Of a stretch of DNA of 14,972 nucleotides, positions 7,824 through 14,947 are shown piece after piece. The notes under the pieces are model-generated. The model made no database searches, was not told the DNA's origin, and worked only from the letters and a program-made list of their open reading frames with translations. Origin of the DNA: Alphaproteobacteria bacterium (GTDB lineage Bacteria; Pseudomonadota; Alphaproteobacteria; RS24); assembly GCA_022428185.1 (NCBI GenBank), contig JAKMCZ010000210.1, forward strand, positions 1 to 14,972, written 5' to 3'. Position 1 is the stretch's first letter. Each line of letters opens with the position of its first letter. Made by a program: the position numbers and the translations under genes.

Positions 7824-8000
7824 CTAACAGCAAGGCAGCAAAACCCCAAACAAACTGCCGTCCTGCCCGTGCCAGTTAAATGCGACGGGCAGCACTTCAT
7901 TTAGGGTAAAGTCAAGCGCCGTGTCGCGTATCATAATCCGTTCTTCGGTCCAGTAACCGGACGCGTTTTGCGCGGCTTCCATCATTTCTGCTGCAGACAT
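7824..8000 (-). pseudogene. Probable N-terminal stub of an acyl-CoA dehydrogenase (58 codons)
   Basis: A 58-residue open frame starting at ATG 8000, with GGAG at 8007-8010 six bases upstream and the lyase stop 10 bases away. Residues 16-40 (YWTEERIMIRDTALDF and NEVLPVA) resemble the first helices of acyl-CoA dehydrogenases, which begin with a TEE..MIRDTARDF.-type segment. From residue 41 to the TAG the likeness ends (FNWHGQDGSLFGVLLPCC). A full enzyme has about 380 or more residues, so more than 300 are missing. I read it as a gene that lost its body while keeping its start and ribosome site, within the acyl-CoA gene set. It could instead be a genuine small protein; the homology is by eye. 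Confidence 0.5.
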
Positions 8001-8010
8001 TTTGGTCTCC

Positions 8011-8922
8011 TCACATGCCTATCAAATTGGCGCGGTCAACGGTGTTTTGAAACAGTCGGGCCGAGGCGGCATCGACCATTGTGCCTTTATGACCGACCGA
8101 TCCGAGCCCTTCGGCAGCGGCTTTTTCATATACATCGATAATTTCGCGCGCGAAATCGACATCGTCTTGGCTTGGTGAAAACACATCAAGCGCCGGTTCG
8201 ATTTGCGCCGGATGAATGGCCCATTTACCGACCATGCCCAGTGTCAAAGCGCGCTCACACTCGACGCGGTAGGCATCATCATTTTTGAAATCGGCGAACG
8301 GCCCGTCCACCGCATCAATACCGGCGGCGCGCGCTGCAATGGTCATGTGATAGCGCGGATAATGGAAAATATCGCCGGGATAACCCTCCGTGCGACCGAT
8401 ATTTTTGACCACCAGACCCTGACTGGCGGCATAGTCACCCATGCCGAAAATCATACATTCAAGGCGTTCACAGCTATTGGCAATCTCCACCACATTCTGC
8501 ATGGCTTCAACTTCTTCAATCAATACTTCCAGCCCGATTTTGCGTTTCAGACCGAGCTTCATTTCAAGCTGGTTGAGTAATTTATCGGCAAATTGCACAT
8601 CGCCCGCATTCATCGGCTTGGGCAACATAATCGTATCGAGGTTTTTGCCTGCTTTTTCGACGATGGTGACAATATCTTCATAGCACCATTGCGTTCCGAC
8701 ATCATTGACCCGCACACAGCGCACCGTATTGCCCCAATCGAGATTGTTAAGCGCATCGGCAATCGTGTCGCGCGCGCCCGGTTTCGCCGAGGGCGCAACC
8801 GCATCTTCCAAATCGCAAAACACATGGTCGGCAGCCGAGGCCGCCGCTTTGGTCAGCATTTTTTCGCTAACCCCCGGCACAGCCAATTGCGAACGGCGCA
8901 AGCGCATCGGTTTTTCACTCAT
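8011..8922 (-). CDS. HpcH/HpaI-family CoA-ester lyase (malyl-CoA lyase/CitE-like)
   Basis: Members of this TIM-barrel family cleave or form C-C bonds in acyl-CoA esters such as malyl-CoA, beta-methylmalyl-CoA and citramalyl-CoA, or hydrolyse malyl-CoA. The 303 residues have CDLEDAVAP (37-44), an Arg in RVN (Arg71), LIEEVEA with the metal-binding Glu (136/137), FGMGDYAASQG with the metal-binding Asp163, and AVDGPFADF then LGMVGKWAIHPAQIEPA near the C-terminus. The latter block resembles the malyl-CoA/beta-methylmalyl-CoA lyases of Rhodobacter. The exact substrate is not certain. AGGGAG at 8929-8934 lies 6 bases before the ATG. Downstream are the dehydrogenase stub and the thioesterase-like gene, so acyl-CoA metabolism is the shared theme. 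Confidence 0.85.
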   Translation of the reverse strand: MSEKPMRLRRSQLAVPGVSEKMLTKAAASAADHVFCDLEDAVAPSAKPGARDTIADALNNLDWGNTVRCVRVNDVGTQWCYEDIVTIVEKAGKNLDTIMLPKPMNAGDVQFADKLLNQLEMKLGLKRKIGLEVLIEEVEAMQNVVEIANSCERLECMIFGMGDYAASQGLVVKNIGRTEGYPGDIFHYPRYHMTIAARAAGIDAVDGPFADFKNDDAYRVECERALTLGMVGKWAIHPAQIEPALDVFSPSQDDVDFAREIIDVYEKAAAEGLGSVGHKGTMVDAASARLFQNTVDRANLIGM

Positions 8923-8953
8923 CTCGGACTCCCTAATTTCCCAAAGAGTTTAG

Positions 8954-9256
8954 CAAATTGGCGCGGCGCATGTCGCCTTTATTTCCATGCCGAACACGAT
9001 GAACCGCGCCAATGCGCTTGATTTGGGCATATTTTTGCAATCCATCATGCTGCTATTTGCCGAGCGCGGCATTGGCTGTATTCCGCAAGGTGCGTTGGCC
9101 GCGTTTCCGGCACCGGTCAAGCGACTATGCGATATACCGGCAGAAAACGGCATTGTTGTCGGTATGTCATTCGGCTATCGCGATACGCGCGAGCCGATTA
9201 ATGAGATGAAACAAAAGCGGCGCGACCTCGACGATATTGTCAGCTTCGCCGAATAG
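8954..9256 (+). pseudogene. Nitroreductase, C-terminal remnant
   Basis: An open frame running from just after a TAG (8951-8953) to the TAG at 9254-9256 encodes about 100 residues. They match the C-terminal half of flavin nitroreductases: HVAFISMPNTM, ALDLGIFLQSIMLLFAERGI, GCIPQGALAAFP, then NGIVVGMSFGYRD and the C-terminal DLDDIVSFAE. The N-terminal half, with the FMN-binding RRSxR motif and the SPSSxNxQPW region, is absent, and no start with a ribosome site is visible before the homology. There is no internal stop or frameshift. It is a paralogue-like relative of the intact nitroreductase at 9617, not a copy: the two differ at most positions. It begins 31 bases beyond the divergent lyase start. 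Confidence 0.85.
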
Positions 9257-9262
9257 GCCTGC

Positions 9263-9484
9263 TTAGAGGGCGATAAATTTAACGCGGTCTCCGGCAGCGC
9301 GTTCGGGCGCATCGGGCAAGCATTGGACCAAACAATTAGCGGCAGCAAATGTGCCGGTCAGCGCGCTGTCTTGCTTGGCCGCAACCTCGACCTCGGCTTG
9401 GCCTGCATCATTAATCTGCCATACGCCGCGCAAATAGTTTTCACGCCCACCATTGGCGGGCAGGGGTGCGCTCAAGCCGAGATT
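9263..9484 (-). pseudogene. moeA: MoeA C-terminal domain remnant
   Basis: Reading the - strand from 9484, about 73 residues match domain IV of MoeA, the molybdopterin molybdenumtransferase of molybdenum cofactor synthesis. Visible parts are LSAPLPANGGRENYLRG, then a strand pair ending AAKQDSALTGTFAAANCLV, and the terminal AAGDRVKFIAL. Complete MoeA has about 400 residues; the first ~330, including the catalytic domain, are missing. An in-frame TAA at 9485-9487 marks the break, and only a TTG at 9475 could start it, with no ribosome site. The frame has no internal stop. It converges on the nitroreductase remnant, 6 bases between stops. Confidence 0.85.
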
Positions 9485-9616
9485 TTACTTTCACATATAT
9501 GATTTATGTTGTGGATTTTTGCTTCTGCGTTCGGTCTATTTTCTTTAATCGCATCACATTTTCTATGGCATATCGGCAAGGTGGCAGCTAATGTGACGGA
9601 AATTTTGAGGTAAACC

Positions 9617-10300
9617 ATGAACTATGATGACGTTGTAACAGGACGGCGCAGCATTCGAGGCTATCAAGACAAGCCCGTGCCGCGCGCATTGATTGAAGAA
9701 GTTTTGGCGCTGGCGATGCGATCGCCCTCGTCGATGAACACGCAGCCGTGGAATTTCACCATTGTGACCGGTGCGGTGTTGGACAAAATCCGCGCCGGAA
9801 ATACGGAGCGCAATCTGGCCGGCGTGCCACATTCGCGCGAGTTTCGCATTGGCACAGCTTTTGAAGGCCAACACCGCGACCGCCAAGTCGGCGTCGCCAA
9901 GCAATTATTCGCCGCCATGGGCATTGCGCGTGAAGACAAAGACGCACGCCAAGACTGGGTGCTGCGCGGTTTTCGCCAATTTGATGCGCCGATTTGCGTG
10001 ATTATTACATATGACCGCGAACTGGCTGATAGCGATGACACAGCGTTTGATTGCGGGGCGGTGACCACGGCTTTGGTTAACGCGGCATGGTCACGCGGGC
10101 TTGGGGCCGTGATAAACTCGCAAGGCATTATGCAATCGCCGGTGGTGCGCGAACATGCCGGTATCGCCGAGGATCAAGTGATTATGAAAGCCGTCGCATT
10201 GGGCTGGCCCGATGACGGTTTTCCTGCCAATGCAGTCGTGTCGGAACGCAAAAGCGTCGCTGAGGCAACGAACTTTGTCGGTTTCGATAGCGACGGTTGA
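9617..10300 (+). CDS. Nitroreductase family FMN protein
   Basis: A 227-residue flavin oxidoreductase of the nitroreductase superfamily, expected to bind FMN as a homodimer and use NAD(P)H to reduce nitroaromatics, quinones or another acceptor. The N-terminal FMN phosphate motif is RRSIRGY (10-16), followed by MRSPSSMNTQPWNF. The middle holds FDAPICVIITYDREL and the long helix segment FDCGAVTTALVNAAWSRGLGAV; the end holds MKAVALGWPDDGFPAN. The physiological substrate is unknown. GAGG at 9607-9610 lies 6 bases before the ATG. The EthA-like monooxygenase follows 98 bases later on the same strand, so the two redox enzymes may be expressed together. Confidence 0.9.
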   Translation: MNYDDVVTGRRSIRGYQDKPVPRALIEEVLALAMRSPSSMNTQPWNFTIVTGAVLDKIRAGNTERNLAGVPHSREFRIGTAFEGQHRDRQVGVAKQLFAAMGIAREDKDARQDWVLRGFRQFDAPICVIITYDRELADSDDTAFDCGAVTTALVNAAWSRGLGAVINSQGIMQSPVVREHAGIAEDQVIMKAVALGWPDDGFPANAVVSERKSVAEATNFVGFDSDG

Positions 10301-10398
10301 TTACTGCGCGCAATTGTCCCTTGTTCGCTTTGTTGGACTAGGCCATTATTGACGCTCAATAAATCGCAGAGCGCTTTGAAGCGAAACGGGAGAAGAAT

Positions 10399-11868
10399 AT
10401 GACAGCCATACCGCATAGCGATGTGCTGATTGTCGGAGCCGGCATTTCCGGCATTTCATCCGCCTTTCATCTGCAAAAATACGCCCCAAAAGCCAGTTTT
10501 GAAATCCTTGAGCGCGGCAATTCGATTGGCGGCACTTGGAATCTGTTCAAATATCCCGGTATTCGCTCGGATAGCGACATGTATACGCTCGGCTTTTCGT
10601 TTCGCCCGTGGCGCGACGCCAAAGCGATCGCCGATGCACCGTCGATTATGAATTATCTGCAAGATGCGGTCGAAGACGGCAAATTGGACGATAAAATTCA
10701 TTTCGGCAAAAAAGTGGTCGACGCCAAATGGTCGTCGCCGGACGGTAAATGGTTCGTCACCATTGAAGATGGTGCAACCGGTGAAACGGAAACGCGCAGT
10801 TGTAAGTTCCTGCATAGCTGCGCCGGTTATTATAATTACGACAAGGGCTATCAGCCTGATTTTCCGGGCGCTGAGAAATTTGGCGGCCCGTTTGTGCATC
10901 CGCAATTCTGGCCTGAAGAATTGGACTATAGCGGCAAGAAAGTGGTGGTTATCGGTTCCGGCGCGACGGCGGTCACATTGGTTCCGGCTATGGCTAAAAC
11001 CGCCTCGCATGTCACCATGCTGCAACGTTCACCGACTTATATTGTGTCGCGTCCGTCGCAAGACGCATTTGCCAATTTCGCGCGCAAAGTCTTGCCTGCC
11101 GGCCTCGCTTATGGGGTGACGCGCTGGAAAAATGTATTGCTGGGACGGTTGTTCTTCTGGTTGTGTCGCACACGACCCGATGCGATTAAAAAGAAACTGC
11201 TCGACGAGCTGCCGGCGCAATTGCCCGAAGGCTACGACATCGAGAAACATCTGACGCCGCGCTATAATCCGTGGGACCAGCGCGTTTGTCTGGCCCCTGA
11301 TGGTGATTTTTTCGCTTCCATTTGCGACGGTAAAGCCGATATCGCCACCGACCATGTCGAAGCGATTGAAGAAAACGGCATTAAGCTGAAATCGGGCGAA
11401 TTTTTGGAAGCCGATATTATCGTATCGGCCACCGGTCTTGACCTCAACTTCCTTGGCAATATTGATGTGACGGTCGACAATGAGCCGATCGAACCGGCCA
11501 ATCTGCTTAGTTATAAGGGTATGATGTATTCGGGTATTCCGAATTTGGTGGCGAGCTTCGGTTACACCAATGCGTCATGGACACTGCGCTGCGATTTAAC
11601 CTCTAAATATCTGTGCCGCTTGGTCAAATATATGGAGCGCAAAAACCTGTCGCGCGTTATGCCGACACCGGATATGAGCGAAGTTGAATATGAGCCGCTA
11701 TTGGATTTCTCATCGGGCTATGTGGTGCGCAAATCGGCTGATTTGCCGAAACAGGGCAGCATCAAGCCGTGGGTGATGTATCAAAATTATATTGCCGATA
11801 TTTTTCTGACGCGGTTTTCAGCCCTGCAAGATGGCGCGCTGAAATTCACCAAACAAGCAGCCAAATAA
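10399..11868 (+). CDS. FAD-dependent Baeyer-Villiger monooxygenase, EthA-like
   Basis: A flavoprotein that uses FAD, NADPH and O2 to insert oxygen into ketones or to oxidise sulfur or nitrogen. Its 489 residues equal the length of Mycobacterium tuberculosis EthA, and many blocks agree with it: GAGISG (13-18, FAD Rossmann), GGTWNLFKYPGIRSDSDMYT (44-63), the BVMO fingerprint FGGPFVHPQFWP (161-172), GSGATAVTLVPA (186-197, NADPH Rossmann), LQRSPTYIVSRP and YTNASWTLRCDL. No signal peptide is seen. GGGAG at 10388-10392 lies 6 bases before the ATG. The native substrate is unknown; EthA is known mainly for activating ethionamide. A hairpin follows the stop directly. Confidence 0.93.
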   Translation: MTAIPHSDVLIVGAGISGISSAFHLQKYAPKASFEILERGNSIGGTWNLFKYPGIRSDSDMYTLGFSFRPWRDAKAIADAPSIMNYLQDAVEDGKLDDKIHFGKKVVDAKWSSPDGKWFVTIEDGATGETETRSCKFLHSCAGYYNYDKGYQPDFPGAEKFGGPFVHPQFWPEELDYSGKKVVVIGSGATAVTLVPAMAKTASHVTMLQRSPTYIVSRPSQDAFANFARKVLPAGLAYGVTRWKNVLLGRLFFWLCRTRPDAIKKKLLDELPAQLPEGYDIEKHLTPRYNPWDQRVCLAPDGDFFASICDGKADIATDHVEAIEENGIKLKSGEFLEADIIVSATGLDLNFLGNIDVTVDNEPIEPANLLSYKGMMYSGIPNLVASFGYTNASWTLRCDLTSKYLCRLVKYMERKNLSRVMPTPDMSEVEYEPLLDFSSGYVVRKSADLPKQGSIKPWVMYQNYIADIFLTRFSALQDGALKFTKQAAK

Positions 11869-11896
11869 AAAGGGTGAAGCCGAAGCCTCACCCTTT
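11869..11896. terminator. Hairpin terminator between convergent genes
   Basis: AAAGGGTGA (11869-11877) pairs with TCACCCTTT (11888-11896); inside, one A-C mismatch is followed by GC/GC closing a CGAA loop. Read on the - strand, the stem is followed by TTTTTATTT, a good U-tract for the exported-protein gene at 11989. Read on the + strand the tail is weaker (CACTTTCTG), though the stem starts directly after the monooxygenase stop. It probably works in both directions, better for the - strand. Confidence 0.7.
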
Positions 11897-11988
11897 CACT
11901 TTCTGAGCCGATAGACGGCGCAGTTTGCCCTATGTGTTCATCGTTACCGATGCTTTAGGAGGAGTGCGATTGAACGGGGATATGCCGT

Positions 11989-12699
11989 TCATTCGCCTTC
12001 ATAGGGCAAAGTTTTATGCATCCAGCTTTGGTCGACAAAGACGCCGGCCTTGCTGTCTACAGCTTTTTTGAAGAAGCGCTGATATTCCTTGCTTTCGTGG
12101 ATAAACTGCCATTGCGTGGCGGCACTGGTGAAATCCGTGAAGGCCCACACGACCATGAATGTGTCGTCATAACCAGACGCGTAAACCTGAGCAAAGGTGC
12201 CGTTTTCGTCAACTATTTTTGCCGCCTCAAGCAGAATGGCTTGCAGCGCGAGGGTTTTGCCCGGAAGCGCTTTCCACTGGGAAATATAGAACAGGTCGGC
12301 CCCGCGATAGAGATCGGCTTTGGCATCGGGGTCAAAAATATTGGTCATCAGAGAGCTGTTCACCTGCAATGCATTGACTTTCGAGCGGAAACGGGCGTTC
12401 CATTTTTCGAAATCCGGATTGGCACCGAGGCGGTCGCGATATGCGCCCCACATGCGCAAATCGTCAAATTTGACGACAAAATGCGATACCGGCGCGCCGT
12501 CAATATCTTCAAGATAATACTCAACATAGGCGCCGAGGCTTTCCGCGATGGGACGCAGACGCTCATATTGTTTGACATTTCGCTCATAGTCGCCGTTTTC
12601 GAGGTTGTGCGACCAGACTTCCATAACTTCGGCCCGCGCTCCGGTGACGCTGAGCGTCAGCGCAAGCAATAATATTTTCAGTTTTGATAAAATTCTCAT
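11989..12699 (-). CDS. Exported protein with two similar alpha/beta domains, unknown function
   Basis: A 236-residue protein with a clear signal peptide: basic start MRILSKLK, hydrophobic core LLLALTLSVTG, and an AxA site at ARA (21-23), so the mature form starts near Glu24 in the periplasm. The mature part looks like two related ~100-residue units. Unit 1 runs from EVMEVWSHNL to ALQVNSSLM and unit 2 from DLFYISQWKA to GVFVDQSWM. Each goes strand, helix, strand, strand, helix, and each carries a similar close (WNARF/YQRFF, then xVxxSxM). This suggests a tandem ferredoxin-like (dimeric alpha/beta barrel) fold. I do not recognise a named family or catalytic residues. GAGGG lies 7 bases before the ATG. 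It is divergent from the glucosylglycerate genes. Confidence 0.8.
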   Translation of the reverse strand: MRILSKLKILLLALTLSVTGARAEVMEVWSHNLENGDYERNVKQYERLRPIAESLGAYVEYYLEDIDGAPVSHFVVKFDDLRMWGAYRDRLGANPDFEKWNARFRSKVNALQVNSSLMTNIFDPDAKADLYRGADLFYISQWKALPGKTLALQAILLEAAKIVDENGTFAQVYASGYDDTFMVVWAFTDFTSAATQWQFIHESKEYQRFFKKAVDSKAGVFVDQSWMHKTLPYEGE

Positions 12700-12844
12700 T
12701 GGTTAACCCTCATCTTTCAACTTAAAAAAGCTTACGAAAGCCGGCTCGGTTAATAAGCCCAAAAATACTGTTTTTTGTGTTTTTCTTCATGGCGCGGCAG
12801 TTTCGCCTTGCCGAAATGTCTGTGTTTCGTCAGATTGAACGTTG

Positions 12845-13681
12845 ATGACCATTCCTAAAGCCATGCTTAATTCCGAAGCAAATCCGCTATCCGCGAACCC
12901 GTCAGACCGCCCGGTCATTGTGTTTACCGATTTGGATGGCACGCTGCTTGACCATAATGGCTATTCGTTAGAGGCCGCCAAACCGGCTTTGACGGCGCTT
13001 GGCGAAAAAAACATCAAAGTCGTCCCGACCACCAGCAAAACATTGGCCGAGCTTGACGCGCTCATGCCTGTGCTCGGTTTGACGGGCGGGGCAATAGGTG
13101 AAAATGGCGCGGTCATTCGATTTGATGATGGCGAAATTGACTGCGTCCTGTCGCGACCGGAAATAGCCATGTGCCTGGCGCGCCTACCCGACAAGATACG
13201 CGCCGCCATGCAATGTTTTTGCGACATGACGACCGACGAGATTGCTGCGTTGACCGGTCTCGATCCAAAATCTGCCGCGCAAGCGGGCGCGCGTGAGGCC
13301 AGCGAGCCGTTTTTATGGCACGGCGCGCCATCGGCGCTGACGGAATTGCAGCAAGCATTGGCGGCAGATGATTTGCAAGTCACGCAAGGCGGTCGGTTTT
13401 TCCATATTGTGCCGCTGCGCGATAAGGCGGCGGCGATGAATGAATTTTTGGCACGTCTTCTGCCACTTTCCGAGCAGCGCCCTGAAATATGGGCTTTGGG
13501 CGACGGGCCCAATGATGTCGCTATGCTCTTGGCGGCAGACCGCGCCGCGCTGATTGCCAATCGCCATCTCGATACACAAAGTCTGCTGCCGCCAAACCAC
13601 AATTTGCATGTTACGGCGCGCGAGGGTGCAGCGGGGTGGCGCGACGCTATAGCGGTTTTACTCGGGCAGGATTTCGGCTAG
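12845..13681 (+). CDS. HAD-IIB phosphatase, glucosyl/mannosyl-3-phosphoglycerate phosphatase
   Basis: A HAD-superfamily phosphatase that should remove the phosphate from glucosyl-3-phosphoglycerate (or the mannosyl analogue) to give glucosylglycerate. HAD motifs are in order: FTDLDGTLL with nucleophile Asp29 and Asp31, TTSKT (62-66), GENGA (85-89), the lysine in LRDKAAAMNEF, and ALGDGPNDVAML carrying the last acidic residues. FLWHG and RFFHIVP are typical of the mannosyl-3-phosphoglycerate phosphatase subfamily. The glucosyl substrate is inferred from the next gene. ATG 12845 gives 278 residues; a TTG lies directly before it and another ATG at 12863. None has a strong ribosome site, and the ~20 residues before the first HAD motif are longer than usual. 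Confidence 0.88.
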   Translation: MTIPKAMLNSEANPLSANPSDRPVIVFTDLDGTLLDHNGYSLEAAKPALTALGEKNIKVVPTTSKTLAELDALMPVLGLTGGAIGENGAVIRFDDGEIDCVLSRPEIAMCLARLPDKIRAAMQCFCDMTTDEIAALTGLDPKSAAQAGAREASEPFLWHGAPSALTELQQALAADDLQVTQGGRFFHIVPLRDKAAAMNEFLARLLPLSEQRPEIWALGDGPNDVAMLLAADRAALIANRHLDTQSLLPPNHNLHVTAREGAAGWRDAIAVLLGQDFG

Positions 13682-13732
13682 GCTAAAAATCGTAGCTTGG
13701 CTTTAAACTTTGTTTGTAAGGGACACCCTCCC

Positions 13733-14947
13733 ATGTCCGATTTTTTTCAAAACGGCAATGTATCGACATTGCACAATCTGACACGCCGCTCGGTCGAAGA
13801 CCTTGAGGCTGAACTCAGCAATTTTGCTTCAGCGCGTCCCATCGGTTTGGTGCTGCCCAGCCTGTATTCCGAATTGGAAGGGCCGGCGCTGGAAAACATC
13901 GTCACCGAATTGACCAAAGTGCCGTATCTCAGCCGCATCACCATTGGTCTTGACCGGGCCGATGCAGACCAATTTGCCCATGCCAAAGAATATTTTTCAC
14001 GCCTGCCGCAAAAACATGATGTGTTGTGGCATGACGGGCCGCGCCTGACAGCGCTTGATAAAGAGCTGGCGGCGTTGGGATTGGCACCGCCCGAATTGGG
14101 CAAGGGGCGCAATGTTTGGTATTGCTTTGGCTATATGCTGGCGACCCGCGATGTCTCCGCCATCGGCCTGCACGATTGCGATATTTTGACCTATAACCGT
14201 TCAATGCTGGCACGGCTGCTTTATCCGGTGGTCAATCCGGTTTTCCCTTACGTGTTTTCCAAAGGTTATTATCCGCGCATTGATGGCGATAAGCTGGGTG
14301 GGCGTGTCACGCGCCTACTGATTACGCCGCTTTTGGCAGCCTTGCGCAAAGTGTGCGGCGATAATAGCTATTTGCGGTTTCTTGACAGTTTCCGTTATCC
14401 GCTGGCCGGCGAATTTGCCATGCGCAGCCATGTGGTTGCCGATATTCGTATTCCTTCTGATTGGGGTCTGGAAATTGGCGTGTTGTCGGAAGTGCGGCGT
14501 AATTATTCCAATCGCGTTATCACGCAAGTTGATATCGCCGATAATTATGATCACAAGCACCAAGAGGTATCGCCGGAAGATGCCAGCCGTGGGCTGTCGC
14601 GCATGAGTGTCGATATTTCCAAGGCGATTTTCCGCAAGCTGGCGACCGATGGGGAGATTTTTTCATCGGAGAAATTCCGCACGGTGAAAGCAACTTATTT
14701 CCGCGAAGCGCTCGACCGTATTGACAGTTATTATAATGATGCGCTGATGAACGGGCTGACACTTGACCGTCATGCCGAAGAAGCGGCGGTAGAATTATTT
14801 GCCAAAAACATCATGCTGGCCGGTGAAACCTATCTGACCAATCCGATGGAGACGCCGTTCTTGCCAAGCTGGAACCGCGTCAATGCAGCCGCGCCTGATT
14901 TTCTCGCGCGCTATGCCGAAGCAGTGCGGCTGGATAATGAAGCCTAG
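13733..14947 (+). CDS. gpgS: Glucosyl-3-phosphoglycerate synthase
   Basis: A glycosyltransferase with GT-A features that joins glucose from an NDP-glucose to 3-phosphoglycerate, the first step to the compatible solute glucosylglycerate. The 404 residues begin MSDFFQNGNVSTLHNL, a block I recognise from bacterial GpgS. The donor-binding DxD is at 148-150 (LHDCDILTYN), with GKGRNVW before it. YPLAGEFAM, PSDWGLEIGVLSE and the metal/donor region NYDHKHQ follow, and the C-terminal part has KFRTVKATYFR and TPFLPSWNRV. The ATG at 13733 is chosen for AAGGGA at 13718-13723 and the conserved N-terminus. It lies 51 bases after the phosphatase stop, so the two form a complete two-step pathway. Mannosyl transfer cannot be excluded by eye. 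Confidence 0.9.
   Translation: MSDFFQNGNVSTLHNLTRRSVEDLEAELSNFASARPIGLVLPSLYSELEGPALENIVTELTKVPYLSRITIGLDRADADQFAHAKEYFSRLPQKHDVLWHDGPRLTALDKELAALGLAPPELGKGRNVWYCFGYMLATRDVSAIGLHDCDILTYNRSMLARLLYPVVNPVFPYVFSKGYYPRIDGDKLGGRVTRLLITPLLAALRKVCGDNSYLRFLDSFRYPLAGEFAMRSHVVADIRIPSDWGLEIGVLSEVRRNYSNRVITQVDIADNYDHKHQEVSPEDASRGLSRMSVDISKAIFRKLATDGEIFSSEKFRTVKATYFREALDRIDSYYNDALMNGLTLDRHAEEAAVELFAKNIMLAGETYLTNPMETPFLPSWNRVNAAAPDFLARYAEAVRLDNEA

Noticed and set aside
8954..9616. Search for insertion-sequence ends, direct repeats or an integrase to explain the remnant block.
   Set aside because: No inverted terminal repeats, target duplications or transposase pieces were visible by eye, so no mobile element is called.
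11971..11991. A perfect 7-base stem (TGAACGG/CCGTTCA) with a 7-base loop that includes the stop codon of the exported-protein gene.
   Set aside because: There is no T-run after it on either strand, and a much better terminator lies at 11869-11896. It may affect mRNA ends but cannot be called a terminator.
11955..12065. A strong AGGAGG followed by a TTG start on the + strand, opening a frame of about 33 codons.
   Set aside because: The frame lies mostly antisense to the 3' end of the exported-protein gene, has no recognisable content, and uses a TTG. It is more likely chance.
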